Assembly: GCA_023443745.1 (NCBI GenBank)
Contig: JAEZTB010000070.1
Location: 124,001-188,000 of the forward strand
Origin: Bacillota bacterium
Lineage (GTDB): Bacteria; Bacillota; Clostridia; DSM-8532
Direction: 5' to 3'
Length of the DNA: 64,000 nt
Part shown: piece by piece, positions 8,487 through 16,918 of the stretch
How the letters are laid out: each line of letters starts with the position of its first letter
Numbering within the stretch: the first letter of the stretch is position 1
Position numbers and translations under genes: made by a program
The notes under the pieces: model-generated
What the model was told of the DNA's origin: nothing
Seen by the model: only the letters and a program-made list of their open reading frames with translations
Database searches by the model: none

Positions 8487-8555
8487 ACAGAATTTAACTG
8501 ACAGGGTTCTGCCAGTCGAAGAATAAAAACTAATTTAGTCGTTGGAGGTCGTATT

Positions 8556-8984
8556 ATGGAATTCATTCTTATTGTTGCTATCACTTTGGTTATGTGTACT
8601 GTCGGTATCGGGCTTGCCTGTGTGAATAAAAGCGTTAAGGGCAAGAATGCGAAGAAGCTTATTGGCATGAATGTCACAGCATTGCTGGGTATTGTCATCG
8701 TGGCCACTATTATTGTTCTGACAGGTGGAATTTCTGCCTCTGCTGCTGATAATACACAGGCCGCCGCCGCAGCATCAAATGGACTTAAGTACATTGCTGC
8801 CGCGCTTGCCATTGGTATCTCGGCAATAGGCTCCGGCATTGCCGTGGCCTCAAGCAGTGCTGCTGCTTTAGGCGCTTTAAGTGAAGATCCTAAGATCTTT
8901 GGTAAGGCTTTCGTTTTTGTAGGCTTGGCAGAAGGTATCGCCATTTACGGGCTTATTATCTCCATCCTTATCTTGAACGCATAA
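8556..8984 (+). CDS. ntpK: V-type ATPase subunit K (rotor ring proteolipid)
   Basis: 142 residues with four hydrophobic helices, i.e. a fused double hairpin as in bacterial V-type rings. Only the last helix holds an ion-binding carboxylate (GLAEGIAIYGLIIS). In known Na+ rings a Thr usually follows this Glu and a Gln sits in the preceding helix; here there is Gly after Glu and Ser at the place of that Gln (ISAIGSGIAV). I infer H+ specificity, with moderate confidence. GGAGG lies nine bases before the ATG. Confidence 0.9.
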   Translation: MEFILIVAITLVMCTVGIGLACVNKSVKGKNAKKLIGMNVTALLGIVIVATIIVLTGGISASAADNTQAAAAASNGLKYIAAALAIGISAIGSGIAVASSSAAALGALSEDPKIFGKAFVFVGLAEGIAIYGLIISILILNA

Positions 8985-8998
8985 GAGGGTGATCACCC

Positions 8999-9307
8999 AT
9001 GAAAATGTATCTGATCAGCGACAACGTTGATACAAAAGTCGGCATGCGGCTTGCGGGCATTGATGGCGTCATTGTTCATGGCCGGGAGGAAGCCCTTGGG
9101 GCTCTTCAAAATGCGATGAAAGACAAAAGTATCGGAATTATTCTCATTACAGAAATGCTGGTGGAGTTGTTCCCTGAGGTTATCTCGGATTTGAAGCTTA
9201 ATCATAGCAGGCCACTGATTGTTGAAATCCCGGATAGGCATGGAACAAGGCGTCCTCCGGATTACATGATGCGTCATGTAAACGAGGCGATTGGTCTAAA
9301 ACTCTAG
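8999..9307 (+). CDS. ntpG: V-type ATPase subunit F (NtpG)
   Basis: 102 residues, the normal length of the small Rossmann-like subunit that binds subunit D in the central rotor. Visible family features are the N-terminal beta strand (MYLISDNVDTKVGMRLAGI), the IGIILITEMLVE strand and a C-terminal helix with MMRHVNEAIG. It follows ntpK by 14 bases with a GAGGGTGATC ribosome binding site. Confidence 0.85.
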   Translation: MKMYLISDNVDTKVGMRLAGIDGVIVHGREEALGALQNAMKDKSIGIILITEMLVELFPEVISDLKLNHSRPLIVEIPDRHGTRRPPDYMMRHVNEAIGLKL

Positions 9308-9351
9308 TATTGATTGCGATAAGGTCTTTTTGAGCCTCTGGAGGTTTTTTT

Positions 9352-9948
9352 ATGGACAACACAGTAGAAAAGTTTAGTAAGTTTTCTCATATGGTTATGA
9401 AAGAAGCAGATGAAAAGAAAAAGGAAATCATTACGCAGGCTGAAAAAGAACGCCAGGAGACTATTGCGCATAATGAGATTCAGTGCTTGAAAAGGGCCTA
9501 TGAGAACATTCAGGATACCGTACGAAAAATAGACAAAGAAATCAATGAAGAGGTTTCAAAGGCCATTGTTGAAAGTAAACAAGCGCTGTTTAACCGGCGT
9601 GATGAGATCATGAATGCCGTATTTCAACATGTGAAGGAAAAGTGTATTGCATTCAAGCATCAGGAAGGCTATAAAAGTTATTTAGAAGGCCTGGTAAAAG
9701 AGGGCTTATCTCAGGTAGGACAGGGTAATATCCACGTACTGGCGGATCAAGACGACCTTGGATTATTAGAGGAGATTCGCGCTCAAATGGGAATGCCTTT
9801 TCAAATTTTGGAGAGCGATGAACAGCTTTTTGGAGGCTGCCTTGTTGTTAACAGGACAAAAGGCCTGATGTGCGACTACTCCTTTGCAAGCAGGTTGAGC
9901 GAGGAGCGCTCGACGTTTTTGGAGAAATATAAAATGAGTATAGAATGA
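9352..9948 (+). CDS. ntpE: V-type ATPase subunit E (peripheral stalk)
   Basis: 198 residues. The first 100 are a charged helix that pairs with the small stalk subunit; the last 90 form the globular cap (GNIHVLADQDD, then GGCLVVNRTKGLMCDYSFASRL). The GGCL-V segment followed by a variable strand and a terminal helix is typical of E subunits. It holds the catalytic head against the stator. In Enterococcus this gene lies next to ntpK; here it directly precedes subunit A. Confidence 0.87.
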   Translation: MDNTVEKFSKFSHMVMKEADEKKKEIITQAEKERQETIAHNEIQCLKRAYENIQDTVRKIDKEINEEVSKAIVESKQALFNRRDEIMNAVFQHVKEKCIAFKHQEGYKSYLEGLVKEGLSQVGQGNIHVLADQDDLGLLEEIRAQMGMPFQILESDEQLFGGCLVVNRTKGLMCDYSFASRLSEERSTFLEKYKMSIE

Positions 9949-9983
9949 AGGTTTATACACAGCAGGAATCAGAGGGTGAAAAA

Positions 9984-11777
9984 ATGGCAGACACATCACA
10001 TGGAACAATTTATGGGATAAATGGTCCTGTAGTCAAGGTTCGCGGAGAGCATGCCTTTAAAATGCTTGAGATGGTCCTTGTGGGGCACGACAAACTCATT
10101 GGTGAGGTCATTCGCGTTCTCGAATCTGAGACAATCGTTCAGGTTTATGAGAATACAACCGGACTAAAGCCCGGAGAACCCGTTGTCTCTACGGGAAAGC
10201 CCCTGACTATCAAATTAGGTCCGGGAATCATCGGCAATATCTTTGATGGTATAGAAAGACCCCTGACACGTATCGCAGAGAAGTCAGGCGCCTTTATTCA
10301 GCGCGGAAGCATCATGGATAATCTCAACCAGGAAAAGCTCTGGGATGTTAAAATCCTGGTGCGTCCCGGTCAGATTGTAAAATCTGGTATGGTTATTGCT
10401 GAAGTTAAGGAGACTGAGTCCGTCCTTCATAAGGTAATGGTGCCGCCCGAAATTGAAGGAGAGGTCACTGAAGCGGCGGATCATGGCAGTTATCCTATCC
10501 ATAAAGTCATTGTCAGAATTAAAGACGGAAAACACACACATAACCTTACCCTGGTTCAAGAATGGCCTGTTCGTGAGGCCAGACCCTTTAAGAAAAGAAA
10601 ACCTTTGGATATTCCTCTCGTTACGGGGCAGCGTGTTATCGATACCCTGTTTCCTTTGGCGAAAGGTGGAACCGCCGCAATACCCGGTGGTTTTGGTACG
10701 GGAAAGACCCTGACTCAGCACCAATTAGCAAAATGGTCAAATGCCGATATTATTGTCTATGTGGGCTGCGGCGAACGCGGCAATGAAATCACCGAGGTCC
10801 TGGAGGACTTTCCCAAGCTCATTGACCCCAGAAGCGGAAGGCCCTTGATGGAAAGAACAATCCTCATCGGCAATACCTCAAACATGCCTGTTGCGGCGCG
10901 TGAGGCGTCTATCTACACCGGTATCACCCTTGCGGAATACTATCGGGATATGGGCTATGATGTAGCCATAATGGCTGATTCTACCTCACGTTGGGCGGAG
11001 GCTTTAAGAGAAATCTCAGGTCGGCTTGAAGAGATGCCGGCAGAAGAAGGTTTTCCGGCATATCTGCCTTCACGGCTTTCTGAGTTTTATGAGAGAGCCG
11101 GCCGCGTTGAGAACTTAAATGGTACCCAGGGTTCTGTTTCAATTATCGGAGCGGTCTCGCCCCAGGGCGGTGATTTCTCGGAGCCTGTCACACAAAATAC
11201 CAAGCGCTTTATAAGATGTTTTTGGGCTCTTGACAAATCCTTGGCCTATACCCGCCACTATCCGGCTATCAATTGGATCAACAGCTACAGTGAGTATACT
11301 GAGGATTTGATGGATTGGTATAAGGAAAATGCCCATCCAGACTTTATGGAAAGGCGTATCCGTTTAAGCCGTGTCCTTCAGGAAGAAGGTAAGCTGCTAG
11401 ATATTGTCAAGCTTATCGGCAGTGATATCCTGCCGGATGAACAGAAGCTCATTCTGGAAGTAGCAAAGGCTATCCGTCAGGGCTTCTTGCAGCAGAATGC
11501 CTACCATGAGCAGGATACCTATGTTCCTATACAAAAACAGTATCTGATGATGGATTCTATCTTAAGGCTTTACGACAAATCTCTTAAGCTTATACCCCTT
11601 GGCATACCGGTCTCGGTTATGCGTAAGACCGGCGTGTTCGAAGAGGTAACACGTATGAAGTACACCATATCCAACGAAGATCTGGGAGCTTTTGAGGCGC
11701 TTAATAAGAGGATTGAAAAAGCCCTTGATGAACTTGAAGCGGATTATAAGGCCACTGGAAGGAATGTGGAACTATGA
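9984..11777 (+). CDS. ntpA: V-type ATPase catalytic subunit A
   Basis: About 597 residues, standard length. It hydrolyses or makes ATP at the A/B interface. The Walker A motif GGFGTGKT lies near residue 235, the catalytic region CGERGNEITEV follows, and the Walker B/switch region is DVAIMADSTSRWAEALREIS. The N-terminal bulge domain between the beta barrel and the nucleotide domain, characteristic of A rather than B subunits, is present. The ATG at 9984 follows GAGGGTG; an upstream ATG at 9945 overlapping ntpE lacks a site. The stop overlaps the ntpB start (ATGA). Confidence 0.95.
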   Translation: MADTSHGTIYGINGPVVKVRGEHAFKMLEMVLVGHDKLIGEVIRVLESETIVQVYENTTGLKPGEPVVSTGKPLTIKLGPGIIGNIFDGIERPLTRIAEKSGAFIQRGSIMDNLNQEKLWDVKILVRPGQIVKSGMVIAEVKETESVLHKVMVPPEIEGEVTEAADHGSYPIHKVIVRIKDGKHTHNLTLVQEWPVREARPFKKRKPLDIPLVTGQRVIDTLFPLAKGGTAAIPGGFGTGKTLTQHQLAKWSNADIIVYVGCGERGNEITEVLEDFPKLIDPRSGRPLMERTILIGNTSNMPVAAREASIYTGITLAEYYRDMGYDVAIMADSTSRWAEALREISGRLEEMPAEEGFPAYLPSRLSEFYERAGRVENLNGTQGSVSIIGAVSPQGGDFSEPVTQNTKRFIRCFWALDKSLAYTRHYPAINWINSYSEYTEDLMDWYKENAHPDFMERRIRLSRVLQEEGKLLDIVKLIGSDILPDEQKLILEVAKAIRQGFLQQNAYHEQDTYVPIQKQYLMMDSILRLYDKSLKLIPLGIPVSVMRKTGVFEEVTRMKYTISNEDLGAFEALNKRIEKALDELEADYKATGRNVEL

Positions 11778-13180
11778 ATGTAGAATATATGGGGCTTAAA
11801 GAAATATCAGGACCTCTCGTGATCATCGATGGTGTCAAGGAAGCCTCCTTTGAGGAAATGGTCGAAATCACCGTTGAAAAGAAAAAGCGGTTGGGGCGCA
11901 TTATCCAGATCGAAGGGGAGACCTGTGTCGTACAAATATTTGAAGGGACACGGGGGATTTCTTTGGAGAATACCCGTACGAGACTGCAAGGAAAGCCACT
12001 TAAAATGCCTCTTTCAAAGGAACTTTTAGGAAGGGCTCTGGACGGAATGGGGCGCCCTATAGATGGTCTTGGGGAGATTTATCCTGAGAAAAGCTGGGAT
12101 ATTAACGGGGAACCTATTAATCCCGTTATGAGGGAGTACCCAAGAAATTTTATCCAGACAGGTATCTCCTCTATTGATGGATTAACCACCCTTATTCGCG
12201 GACAAAAGCTGCCCGTGTTTTCGGGAAGTGGTCTTCCGCATAATCAGCTGGCTGTTCAGATTGTTCGCCAGGCAAAGATAGCAGATGCCAATGGCGAGAA
12301 TTTTGCCATTGTCTTTGCAGCTATGGGTGTTAAACATGACGTGGCCGAGTATTTCAGGTCGAGTTTCCAAAAAAGCGGTGTTTTAGACCGCGTGGTCATG
12401 TTTCTTAATCTAGCCAATGATCCGGTGGTCGAGAGAATTGTTACCCCACGATGTGCCCTTACAGCAGCCGAATATTTGGCTTATGAGCGAGGAATGCATG
12501 TATTGGTCATCTTAACCGATATGACATCCTATGCTGAGGCCTTGCGAGAAATCTCCTCCTCCAAAGGCGAGATTCCTTCCAGAAAGGGCTATCCGGGTTA
12601 CCTTTATAGTGATTTAGCCTCCATTTATGAGCGCGCTGGCATCATAAAAGGCTGTGAAGGCTCTATCACCCAGATTCCTATTCTCACCATGCCCAATGAC
12701 GATATCACTCATCCCATTCCTGATCTGACAGGCTATATAACCGAGGGTCAGATTGTGTTGGACAAAAATCTATCACAAAAAGGAATTTATCCTCCGGTCA
12801 TCGTCCTGCCATCCCTGTCAAGACTGATGAAGGATGGCATAGGAAAGGGCTATACCCGGGAGGACCATCCCCAGGTTGCCAATCAGCTTTTTGCCTCTTA
12901 TGCCAAGGTACAGGAGGTCCGTGCTCTGGGATCCGTCATCGGCGAGGATGAGCTGAGTGATATTGATAAGAAATATATGCACTTCGGTCGCGTTTTTGAA
13001 GCTCAATTTATAACACAGGATTTCCAGGAAAACAGAGAGATCAATCAAACCCTGGATTTAGGCTGGCTGCTATTAGGGCTTCTTCCCAAAGAAGAGCTGG
13101 ATCGGCTCTCACCTGAGATGATTGAGAAATTTTATGTGGCTTCAGATGAAGACGAAGGCAGGTATAAGGGATGGACATGA
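11774..13180 (+). CDS. ntpB: V-type ATPase subunit B (regulatory nucleotide-binding)
   Basis: 468 residues, usual length. Homologous to subunit A but without a proper Walker A: the equivalent loop reads SGSGLPHNQLA, as expected for the non-catalytic B subunit. Conserved features are LGRALDGMGRPIDG, FVAFAAMGV-like IVFAAMGVKHD and ILTDMTSYAEALREIS. It forms the hexameric head with A. The start overlaps the ntpA stop by four bases, implying translational coupling. Confidence 0.95.
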   Translation: MNVEYMGLKEISGPLVIIDGVKEASFEEMVEITVEKKKRLGRIIQIEGETCVVQIFEGTRGISLENTRTRLQGKPLKMPLSKELLGRALDGMGRPIDGLGEIYPEKSWDINGEPINPVMREYPRNFIQTGISSIDGLTTLIRGQKLPVFSGSGLPHNQLAVQIVRQAKIADANGENFAIVFAAMGVKHDVAEYFRSSFQKSGVLDRVVMFLNLANDPVVERIVTPRCALTAAEYLAYERGMHVLVILTDMTSYAEALREISSSKGEIPSRKGYPGYLYSDLASIYERAGIIKGCEGSITQIPILTMPNDDITHPIPDLTGYITEGQIVLDKNLSQKGIYPPVIVLPSLSRLMKDGIGKGYTREDHPQVANQLFASYAKVQEVRALGSVIGEDELSDIDKKYMHFGRVFEAQFITQDFQENREINQTLDLGWLLLGLLPKEELDRLSPEMIEKFYVASDEDEGRYKGWT

Positions 13181-13791
13181 CGCTGTTTCCCACCAAGGGC
13201 AACCTGGTGATTGCGAAAAATACCTTGGCATTATCCCGTCAGGGTTATGAGCTTTTGGACAAGAAGCGTAACATTCTGGTACGGGAAATGATGAATTTGG
13301 TGGAAAAGGCGAGAAAGATCCAGGATGAAATACTCGTTATTTTTGAAGAGGCCTATAAAGCGCTTCAAGAGGCCAATGTCAGCATGGGTGTCTCTATAAT
13401 TGAGCAGATTGGATATGCCATTCCTGAGGACACCAGTGTACAGATAAGGGATCAGAGTATCATGGGGGTTGAGATCCCCATTGTGACGCTCAACTGCCCC
13501 GATATGCAGCCGCGTTATGGCTTTCGAATGACTAATGGTACGCTGGATATTGCGCGTCAGAAGTTTGAGCGGGTTAAGCATCTTTCCATTGATCTGGCTG
13601 AAGTTGAGAACGCCATTTATCGTTTGGCTACCAATATCCGCCGCACAATGAAACGAACCAACGCCCTTAAGAATATTATGATCCCCAAGTACGAGGATAT
13701 TACGGCTACAATTACCAATGTGCTTGAAGAAAAGGATCGTGAGGAGTTTTCCAGGCTCAAGGTCATCAAGCATTCTAAAGAAAGGGCCTGA
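13171..13791 (+). CDS. ntpD: V-type ATPase subunit D (central rotor shaft)
   Basis: 206 residues, typical of the coiled-coil shaft turning inside the A3B3 head. The N-terminal helix (LFPTKGNLVIAKNTLALSRQGYELLDKKRNIL) and the C-terminal helix with YRLATNIRRTMKRTNALKNIM are the two antiparallel arms conserved in the family. The gene overlaps ntpB by 10 bases and closes the operon. Confidence 0.92.
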   Translation: MDMTLFPTKGNLVIAKNTLALSRQGYELLDKKRNILVREMMNLVEKARKIQDEILVIFEEAYKALQEANVSMGVSIIEQIGYAIPEDTSVQIRDQSIMGVEIPIVTLNCPDMQPRYGFRMTNGTLDIARQKFERVKHLSIDLAEVENAIYRLATNIRRTMKRTNALKNIMIPKYEDITATITNVLEEKDREEFSRLKVIKHSKERA

Positions 13792-13822
13792 GCCGTATGG
13801 ATCACGACTCTGTAATTCATCA

Positions 13823-13851
13823 TTGACATTCGAACATTAAGCAGTTATCAT
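13823..13851 (+). promoter_or_regulatory. Promoter of the T-box leader
   Basis: TTGACA (13823-13828), a 17-bp spacer and TATCAT (13846-13851), about 30 bases past the V-ATPase operon and immediately before the T-box leader. Confidence 0.7.
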
Positions 13852-13857
13852 TATCAT

Positions 13858-14116
13858 AAAAGACGATGAAGGGACCTCTATAGATTTAATATCTTTAAAG
13901 AGAGCCTGCGTATGGTGAGAGCAGGTAGGATAGGTTCTATAGGTATCATTCCGGAGTTTGGTATCTGAAATTATGAGTAAGGTGCCACGTCAGCCACGTT
14001 ACAGGCTAAGGTTTGTTGGAACCTGACAAGAGGGCTTTTTATAAGCTAAAATTGGGTGGTACCACGGGTTATAAGCTCGTCCCAGCATGGATTGCTGTTG
14101 GGATGGGCTTTTTTGC
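13858..14116 (+). promoter_or_regulatory. T-box leader, specifier probably isoleucine
   Basis: The leader contains the GATGAAGGGA start of stem I, an AGAGAG element, the distal GGTGAGAG element and the diagnostic T-box sequence TGGGTGGTACCACGGG at 14053-14068. An overlapping terminator follows (stem 14074-14087 with 14096-14109, then six T). Uncharged tRNA normally stabilises the antiterminator formed by the T-box. The specifier is best read as ATC at 13945-13947 (before ATTCCGGAG); the alternative loop near 13970 would give ATT. Both are Ile codons, with ATG a weaker option. The genes it controls are the regulator and acyl-CoA synthetase downstream, not a tRNA synthetase. Confidence 0.85.
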
Positions 14117-14215
14117 ATGTAAGTAACCAGAATGAAGTATCAACTGCAGGCGGTACGGCACAGGCTTGACAAAAGCAGGATAAAGGATAAGAAGATTGGA
14201 TGGGAGGATTCTTTT

Positions 14216-14800
14216 ATGGATGACAAGATTATTGAAATTGCCGAACGAATTAGAGGCTTGAGAATGGATCTCGGAATTTCGGCTGGTGAAATGGCGGAGC
14301 TAGTGGAAATGTCAGAAGAGGAATACCAGAAATACGAGGCGGGGAAGCTCGATTTTTCCTTTACCTTTCTTTATAAGGTTGCCGCACGGCTAGGCTTGGA
14401 TATCAGTGAGCTTCTTACCGGCAGCAGTCCGACACTCTCGGTTTATACTCACGTTAAAAAGGGGAAGGGCCTCAGGATTGAGCGCAGAAAAGGCTTTAAA
14501 TATCAAAGCCTGGCTTACCTTTTTAAAAACAGGAACACCGAACCCTTTTTGGTTGAAGCTGCTTATGATGAAAGCGCAGATAAAAGCGAAATTATCCAGA
14601 GAAGTCATGCCGGACAGGAGTTTGATTATATCCTGAGCGGATCTCTCAGAATCAAGATTGACGGCCATGAATTTATCATGGAAGAGGGAGATTCGGTATA
14701 TTACGATGCCAGCCACAGGCATGGTATGGCGGCTACCAAGGGTGAAACCTGTGTGTTTCTGGCAGTGGTGATCAAGGATCATGATGGGAGGATGGGCTGA
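14216..14800 (+). CDS. XRE-family HTH regulator with C-terminal cupin
   Basis: 194 residues. Residues about 5-65 are an XRE-type helix-turn-helix (AERIRGLRMDLGISAGEMAELVEMSEEEYQKYEAG). Residues about 110-185 are a cupin barrel with GQEFDYILSGSLRIKIDGHEFIMEEGDSVYYDASHRHGMA split over its two motifs, probably a small-molecule sensor. The start at 14216 has GGAGG at eight bases; an ATG at 14132 lies close behind the T-box terminator with no RBS. The stop overlaps the next start (TGATG). Such XRE-cupin genes often sit beside an acyl-CoA synthetase in Clostridia and probably regulate it; here transcription also depends on the T-box. Confidence 0.85.
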   Translation: MDDKIIEIAERIRGLRMDLGISAGEMAELVEMSEEEYQKYEAGKLDFSFTFLYKVAARLGLDISELLTGSSPTLSVYTHVKKGKGLRIERRKGFKYQSLAYLFKNRNTEPFLVEAAYDESADKSEIIQRSHAGQEFDYILSGSLRIKIDGHEFIMEEGDSVYYDASHRHGMAATKGETCVFLAVVIKDHDGRMG

Positions 14801-16455
14801 TGGCGAGGCTGTATAAAGAGTTTGTTACAGAGACCCTGGATGATAAGGGCAATGTGGAAAAGATAAGATATAAAAAAGATCCTCATTATAATTTTGCATA
14901 CGATGTTGTGGACAGAATTGCACGTGAAAACCCAGACAAAATGGCTATGGTCTGGTGTAATGAGGCGGGGGATGAGAAATTCCTGACCTTTTCCGATATT
15001 AAAGAAAACAGTGATAAGGCGGCAGCTTGGTTTCTGAGCCTGGGAATAAAAAAAGGCGATGCCGTCATGCTGATTTTAAAGCGCCATTATGAGTGGTGGT
15101 ATTGTATGATAGCTCTTCACAAAATAGGTGCCATTGCCATCCCTGCCACCAATCAGCTCATGACCAAGGATATTGTTTACCGTGTCAAAGCAGCCAGTGT
15201 CAAAGCAGTCGTCTGTACCTCGGACGGCCATATTTCCGATTTGGTTGATGAAGCACAGCAAGAGACTGATACCTTAAGCATCAAGATTATTGCAAGACAA
15301 AAGAAAGAGGGCTGGCTGAATTACGAAGAAGGTATCCGATGCGCTCCGGCTTTTGCTATCCTAGAAGAGGACAGACCCAAGGCCGAGGATATCATGCTCA
15401 TGTACTTTTCCTCGGGAACAACCGGTATGCCTAAAATGGTGGCTCATAACCAATACTATACCCTGGCTCATATTCCGACAGCCGTCTATTGGCATAATGT
15501 AGACCCTGAAGGTCTCCATTTTACAGTTGCTGAGACGGGCTGGGGAAAGGCCGTATGGGGTAAGCTCTATGGCCAATGGCTGGCAGAAGCCGCTGTTTTC
15601 ACCTTCGATTTTGATCGCTTCAATGCGGATGAAATGCTGAAGCGAATGGCAAAATACAAAGTGACGACCTTCTGTGCACCTCCTACCATTTATCGTTTTC
15701 TCATAAAGGAAGATCTCTCAAAGTATGATCTTTCCAAAGTACAGTATTGCACAACCGCCGGCGAGGCTTTAAATCCCGAGGTCTTCAACCGTTTCAAGGA
15801 ATTGACGGGAATAAAGCTTATGGAGGGCTTTGGCCAGACAGAGACGACCCTTTGTTTAATGACCTCCACATGGATGAGCCCAAAGCCCGGTTCCATGGGA
15901 AGACCATCTCCCGGCTATGACATGGATTTGGTTGACGAAGACGGGAACAAAGTAGAACCCGGTCAAGTGGGTGAAATCGTACTGAGATTGGACAAAGAAG
16001 TTCCTGCAGGATTGATGATGGCCTATTATCGCGATGAAGAAAAAACGAAGCAAGCCATGCATGGCGGCCTTTACCATACGGGTGATACAGCCTACAAGGA
16101 TGAAGACGGCTATTTCTGGTACGTGGGAAGAACCGATGATATCATTAAATCCTCGGGCTACCGCATCGGACCTTTTGAGGTTGAGAGCGTCATCATGGAA
16201 CATAAGGCTGTTCTGGAGTGCGCTGTGACAGGCGTACCCGATCCTGTGCGGGGCAATCTTGTCAAAGCTACTATTGTGCCGGCTAAAGGATATGAGCCTT
16301 CCGAAGCTCTTAAAAACGAGATTCAGGAGTATGTCAAATCTCATACCGCGCCTTATAAATACCCACGCATTATCGAGTTTGTAACTGAATTGCCAAAGAC
16401 CATCAGCGGCAAGATTCGCCGTACCGAAATCCGCCAAAAGGATAACCGGTCCTAA
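14800..16455 (+). CDS. AMP-forming acyl-CoA synthetase
   Basis: 551 residues, typical of the ANL superfamily (acetyl-/medium-chain acyl-CoA synthetases). It activates a carboxylic acid with ATP to an acyl-adenylate and then to the CoA thioester. Motifs seen: YFSSGTTGMPK (phosphate loop, about residue 202), GFGQTET (about 345), YHTGDTAYKDEDGYFWYVGR and DDIIKSSGYRIGPFEVE, and the catalytic C-terminal Lys in PKTISGKIRR. Translationally coupled to the XRE-cupin gene and expressed behind the T-box. The substrate cannot be read from the sequence. An Ile-specific T-box suggests a branched-chain acid such as 2-methylbutyrate, which is inference. Confidence 0.88.
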   Translation: MARLYKEFVTETLDDKGNVEKIRYKKDPHYNFAYDVVDRIARENPDKMAMVWCNEAGDEKFLTFSDIKENSDKAAAWFLSLGIKKGDAVMLILKRHYEWWYCMIALHKIGAIAIPATNQLMTKDIVYRVKAASVKAVVCTSDGHISDLVDEAQQETDTLSIKIIARQKKEGWLNYEEGIRCAPAFAILEEDRPKAEDIMLMYFSSGTTGMPKMVAHNQYYTLAHIPTAVYWHNVDPEGLHFTVAETGWGKAVWGKLYGQWLAEAAVFTFDFDRFNADEMLKRMAKYKVTTFCAPPTIYRFLIKEDLSKYDLSKVQYCTTAGEALNPEVFNRFKELTGIKLMEGFGQTETTLCLMTSTWMSPKPGSMGRPSPGYDMDLVDEDGNKVEPGQVGEIVLRLDKEVPAGLMMAYYRDEEKTKQAMHGGLYHTGDTAYKDEDGYFWYVGRTDDIIKSSGYRIGPFEVESVIMEHKAVLECAVTGVPDPVRGNLVKATIVPAKGYEPSEALKNEIQEYVKSHTAPYKYPRIIEFVTELPKTISGKIRRTEIRQKDNRS

Positions 16456-16477
16456 TATTTCTGCCAGATTATTAGGC

Positions 16478-16506
16478 TTGCGCCCATGGCAGAAATGCTA
16501 TATAAT
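16478..16506 (+). promoter_or_regulatory. Promoter of the SRP RNA gene
   Basis: TTGCGC (16478-16483), a 17-bp spacer and TATAAT (16501-16506), placing the start at about 16513-16515, exactly at the predicted 5' end of the RNA. Confidence 0.75.
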
Positions 16507-16514
16507 TAGCTTTA

Positions 16515-16780
16515 CCGTGCTAGACGGGAAGGTAGCGGTGTCCTGTATCCGCAATCCGCTATAGCGGAGTTGAATTCCTGCCCGAGGCTGGCAAGTGTAG
16601 AGTCAGTTATGCTGCAAGGTACAATGAAGGTTGGGTCTTGCGCAATTCAGAACTGTGAACCCCGTCAGATCCGGAAGGAAGCAGCGGTAAGCGGAACCTC
16701 TGAGTGTGCCGCGAGTATGCCTGGTCCGAGTATGCTGCGCATGGTACGTTTATATTTGCCTGTCGAAGGCAGGTGCACGG
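16515..16780 (+). ncRNA. ffs: Signal recognition particle RNA, large Firmicutes type
   Basis: The SRP RNA hallmark GTCAGATCCGGAAGGAAGCA, with GCGGTAAGCGG following it, lies at about 16668-16699 and forms the Ffh-binding helix-8 region. The ends pair (CCGTGC at 16515-16520 with GCACGG at 16775-16780), giving about 266 nt, the size of the long Bacillus/Clostridium form with an Alu domain. It sits just upstream of dnaX, the usual Firmicutes location, with its own promoter and terminator. The RNA scaffolds the particle that targets membrane proteins to the translocon. Confidence 0.93.
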
Positions 16781-16790
16781 TTATAAGTGA

Positions 16791-16817
16791 AAAACGAGGT
16801 CAAGACCTCGTTTTTTT
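16791..16817 (+). terminator. Intrinsic terminator of the SRP RNA
   Basis: AAAACGAGGTC and GACCTCGTTTT form a tight stem with an AA loop, followed by a run of T. Confidence 0.85.
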
Positions 16818-16918
16818 GCATGCTACTACGAGTTCTTCGTACCTTGCACTATCATGCGTGAACTGTTAAACTAATTCTACAGTATTTTAAGTGGAACCTG
16901 AAAGGAAAGTGATGGCAA

